Below are positions 51,225-53,164 of a stretch of DNA of 53,164 nucleotides, piece after piece; the stretch's first letter is position 1; each line of letters begins with the position of its first letter. The position numbers were made by a program, and so were the translations under genes. The notes under the pieces are model-generated. The model worked only from the letters and a program-made list of their open reading frames with translations. It made no database searches and had not been told where the DNA came from. This stretch comes from Nitrospinaceae bacterium (lineage in GTDB: Bacteria; Nitrospinota; Nitrospinia; Nitrospinales; VA-1): assembly GCA_029261695.1 (NCBI GenBank), contig JAJDAV010000030.1, positions 1 through 53,164 of the forward strand, read 5' to 3'.

Positions 51225-52733
51225 CTAGGACCCCAGGAAGAAACGCCGAATATTTTCTACAACATATTCCTGTTGCGCCTGGGTAATTTCATGAGAAATA
51301 GGAAGAGCTAATGATTCATCCGCAGCTTTTTCTGATTCTGGAAAGTCCCCTTTTTTATAGCCCAGCGATTGAAAACATTCCTGCACATGAAGAGGCAAAG
51401 GGTAATAAATTTCACACCCGATCTTATTTTCATTTAGGAAAGCACGCAGTTCATCCCTGCGATTGCCGGCACGAATGACATATTGATTAAAAACATGCCT
51501 TGGAAATACTTCCGGTGGCAACTGGATATATTGAGTCAATGCGTTTTGCTGCAATAATTGATTATAGACCGTTGCATTCTGCCGACGCTTTTCTGTCCAA
51601 CCCTCTAGATAATTTAACTTAGCTTTCACCACTCCTGCCTGCAAAGCATCTAAACGAAAATTTCCGCCAATCGTTTTATGATAATACTTAGGCTTTGAAC
51701 CATGAACACGAAGCACCTTAAGTTTTTCGTAAAGGTCTTCCGAGGAAGTCGTCACAATGCCCCCATCCCCAAAGGCGCCCAGATTTTTTGCGGGGAAGAA
51801 TGAAAAACAACCCATATCACCAAGAGAGCCTGATCGTTTGTTTTTATATTCTGAGCCAATGGACTGAGCTGAATCTTCTATAACAATAAGGTTGTTCTTT
51901 TTTGCCAATTCATTTATCGGATCCATGTCTGCACATTGTCCATATAAATGCACGGGCATGATAGCTCGCGTTCGCGATGTAATACATCTTTCGATATGTT
52001 CCGCTTTTATATTAAAAGTGACATCGTTGATATCTACAAACACTGGTTTTGCGCCTGCACGAATAATTGATCCCGCTGTAGCAAAAAATGTATACGGGGA
52101 AGTGATGACCTCATCACCCTCTCCTATTCCAGCCGCCATCAAAGATATTAATAGAGCATCGGTTCCCGAGGAAACACCCACGGCATATTTAGTTTGGCAA
52201 TATTCCGCGATCTTTTCTTCCAACTCCGATACTTTTGCACCAAGAATGAAATGTCCTTTTCGGGTGGTATCGGCCATTTCAACTTCAACATCATTCAGTA
52301 TTTGATGATAGGAAGCAGAAATATCGAGAAGCTTTACTTCATTTACTTTACCAGGAGGACTTTCAACCTTAGATTGCAGCTGTTCTGGTGTTAGAACAAG
52401 AATATCATCGCCAGAAAAATTTTCGGGAATGGTAGTGACCACCGCATCAAATCCGCAAGACTGGACGAGGATTGACGCCAGCTTTTCATCGAAACGCTCA
52501 TCTTGCAATGCATTCCTCAGGTCGCCAGCAGTAGGAGAAGCCACACTCAGACTACTTAAAAGATCTTTCGCTTTATCTCTTTCCTGGCCTTCTAATTCTC
52601 TAAATAAAGTTGGAAGAGAAGTTGATGCCACCCAGCCCTTGCATTGACCCGACCGACAAAGACCCAAAACAGGCGAACCTTCTGTAGATGAAAGAGCATG
52701 AATCAAATAATCATGATGTAAAAGAATTTCCAT
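51225..52733 (-). CDS. PIN-like domain fused to a DegT/DnrJ/EryC1 sugar aminotransferase
   Basis: This protein has 502 residues. Residues 135-502 form a complete PLP-dependent DegT/DnrJ/EryC1/StrS aminotransferase: SSGTDALLISLMAAGIGEGD, TSPYTFFATAGSI, VIEDSAQ (D287) and FFPAKNLGAFGDGG with PLP lysine K316. These make amino sugars for surface glycans. Residues 1-122 are extra and resemble a PIN nuclease fold: start MEILLHHDYLIHALSS, middle ERFDEKLASILVQSCGFDAV, and end ILVLTPEQL. The first acidic site looks replaced (HHD for LDTN) and the second is unclear, so the PIN part is probably not active. It follows an HNH gene by 40 bases on the same strand. Confidence 0.85.
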   Translation of the reverse strand: MEILLHHDYLIHALSSTEGSPVLGLCRSGQCKGWVASTSLPTLFRELEGQERDKAKDLLSSLSVASPTAGDLRNALQDERFDEKLASILVQSCGFDAVVTTIPENFSGDDILVLTPEQLQSKVESPPGKVNEVKLLDISASYHQILNDVEVEMADTTRKGHFILGAKVSELEEKIAEYCQTKYAVGVSSGTDALLISLMAAGIGEGDEVITSPYTFFATAGSIIRAGAKPVFVDINDVTFNIKAEHIERCITSRTRAIMPVHLYGQCADMDPINELAKKNNLIVIEDSAQSIGSEYKNKRSGSLGDMGCFSFFPAKNLGAFGDGGIVTTSSEDLYEKLKVLRVHGSKPKYYHKTIGGNFRLDALQAGVVKAKLNYLEGWTEKRRQNATVYNQLLQQNALTQYIQLPPEVFPRHVFNQYVIRAGNRRDELRAFLNENKIGCEIYYPLPLHVQECFQSLGYKKGDFPESEKAADESLALPISHEITQAQQEYVVENIRRFFLGS

Positions 52734-52773
52734 TTTATGTTCTTAAGAGGAGGTTAAAAAGATTTTGATGAAA

Positions 52774-53055
52774 TTAAAAACAGACATCCTGATCAAGTTT
52801 TTCTTTTAGGATGATTTCGGCCGGAGTGTAATATTTTTTATTTGAATTGCATTTCTTACAAGCGGGGACAAGGTTTCCTCTATTACTTTTTCCACCCCTG
52901 GAAATGGGTACGATATGATCCATTGTTAGCGCATCGCTTGGAAAATGGCCTCCGCAATAATGACATATTCCAGACTGGACTTTTTGTTTCCACCATTGCG
53001 ACTGTCTTAGCTTCCTTGCTTTAGCTTTTTCTAATTTAAATTTTTTTTCATCCAT
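52774..53055 (-). CDS. HNH endonuclease-like small protein
   Basis: This 93-residue protein carries a compact HNH domain: zinc pair C31-x-x-C34, the catalytic DH at 46-47 in MDHIVPISRGGKSNRGNL, N61, and the second pair C66-x-x-C69 then N70. The N terminus is a basic helix (about 1-25) that could hold DNA. McrA-like HNH proteins are restriction or homing nucleases, but standalone forms often have unknown targets. Its start is seven bases after the stop of a gene entering from the right, and the PIN-DegT gene follows; the three may form one operon. Confidence 0.88.
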   Translation of the reverse strand: MDEKKFKLEKAKARKLRQSQWWKQKVQSGICHYCGGHFPSDALTMDHIVPISRGGKSNRGNLVPACKKCNSNKKYYTPAEIILKEKLDQDVCF

Positions 53056-53062
53056 AATTCAA

Positions 53063-53164
53063 TCAAAAATCAAACGTTTTATTCACCCAATCCGGGTTTA
53101 TCATTTGTTTAGGTGACCAGTTATTTCTTACAGCGCGCACCGTACCCGTCATGCTTCCTTTAGG
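53063..53164 (-). CDS. 3' end of a gene running off the right edge, unknown
   Basis: The minus strand has an open frame from the window edge to a TGA at 53063-53065, giving the last 33 residues of a protein (…SMTGTVRAVRNNWSPKQMIN then PDWVNKTFDF). It looks protein-like and is followed after seven bases by the HNH gene. It is too short to identify. Confidence 0.55.
   Translation of the reverse strand, partial: PKGSMTGTVRAVRNNWSPKQMINPDWVNKTFDF

Overview
The window is 53 kb of a bacterial chromosome with low-to-moderate GC and dense, mostly housekeeping coding. It carries a complete mra/dcw cell-wall and division cluster, a Gram-negative type cytochrome c maturation (system I) operon, a meso-DAP type MurE, Sec and lipoprotein signals, and a NapG/MauM-like ferredoxin. 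Together these point to a diderm, respiring bacterium. The Cys-type CcmE (CxxxY), the divergent CcmH and the NapG-like ferredoxin would fit a Nitrospinota or deltaproteobacterial-type lineage; that placement is inference and was not tested. Non-ATG starts are common (TTG for yggS, murF, ftsW and ddl; GTG for proC). No rRNA, tRNA, CRISPR array or transposase was recognised.

Layout. (1) 1-2,641: a degraded 3' end of a radical-SAM paralog, a RelE/ParE toxin with ribbon-helix-helix antitoxin and a palindromic operator, and an intact B12-binding radical SAM gene. (2) 2,892-8,039, plus strand: an unknown acidic protein and a NapG-like four-cluster ferredoxin with a long acidic extension, then aspS, a structured intergenic region ending in a strong terminator, larE and a small membrane protein. 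(3) 8,171-10,926, minus strand: proC, yggS, a P-II-like protein and a SprT-like metallopeptidase. (4) 11,078-20,731: a lipoprotein hydrolase coupled to mutS2, a uracil-DNA glycosylase family protein, an exported Tpx-like peroxidase without the usual resolving cysteine, a cupin, a PreP-type M16 protease, exonuclease III and a small membrane protein. (5) 21,048-23,944: a small Cys-rich exported protein, a terminator, an oligopeptide-type ABC ATPase pair and an NTF2-like protein.

(6) 23,977-30,225, minus strand: the cytochrome c maturation operon ccmE-ccmF-ccmH-ccmI-like-ccmA-ccmB-ccmD-ccmC-tlpA. It has a visible promoter whose -35 region lies in a 23-bp perfect tandem duplication. (7) 30,644-48,649, plus strand: mraZ-rsmH-ftsL-ftsI-murE-murF-mraY-murD-ftsW-murG-murC-murB-ddl-ftsQ-ftsA-ftsZ, sixteen genes with short gaps or overlaps. 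It is preceded by a TTGACA promoter and four RTGT boxes at exact 10-bp spacing, a candidate MraZ operator. (8) 48,730-53,164: a DUF547 protein, a Cof-type HAD phosphatase, a parvulin-like protein, and then on the minus strand the 3' end of an unknown gene, an HNH nuclease and a sugar aminotransferase (DegT family) with an apparent degenerate PIN domain at its N terminus.

The features most worth a second look are the PIN-like/DegT fusion next to an HNH nuclease, the mixed CcmE(Cys)/CcmH system, the phased RTGT array before mraZ, the acidic NapG-like ferredoxin with its unknown partner, and the terminator placed 9 nt before an ABC ATPase start codon. No complete new defence or mobile system could be demonstrated.
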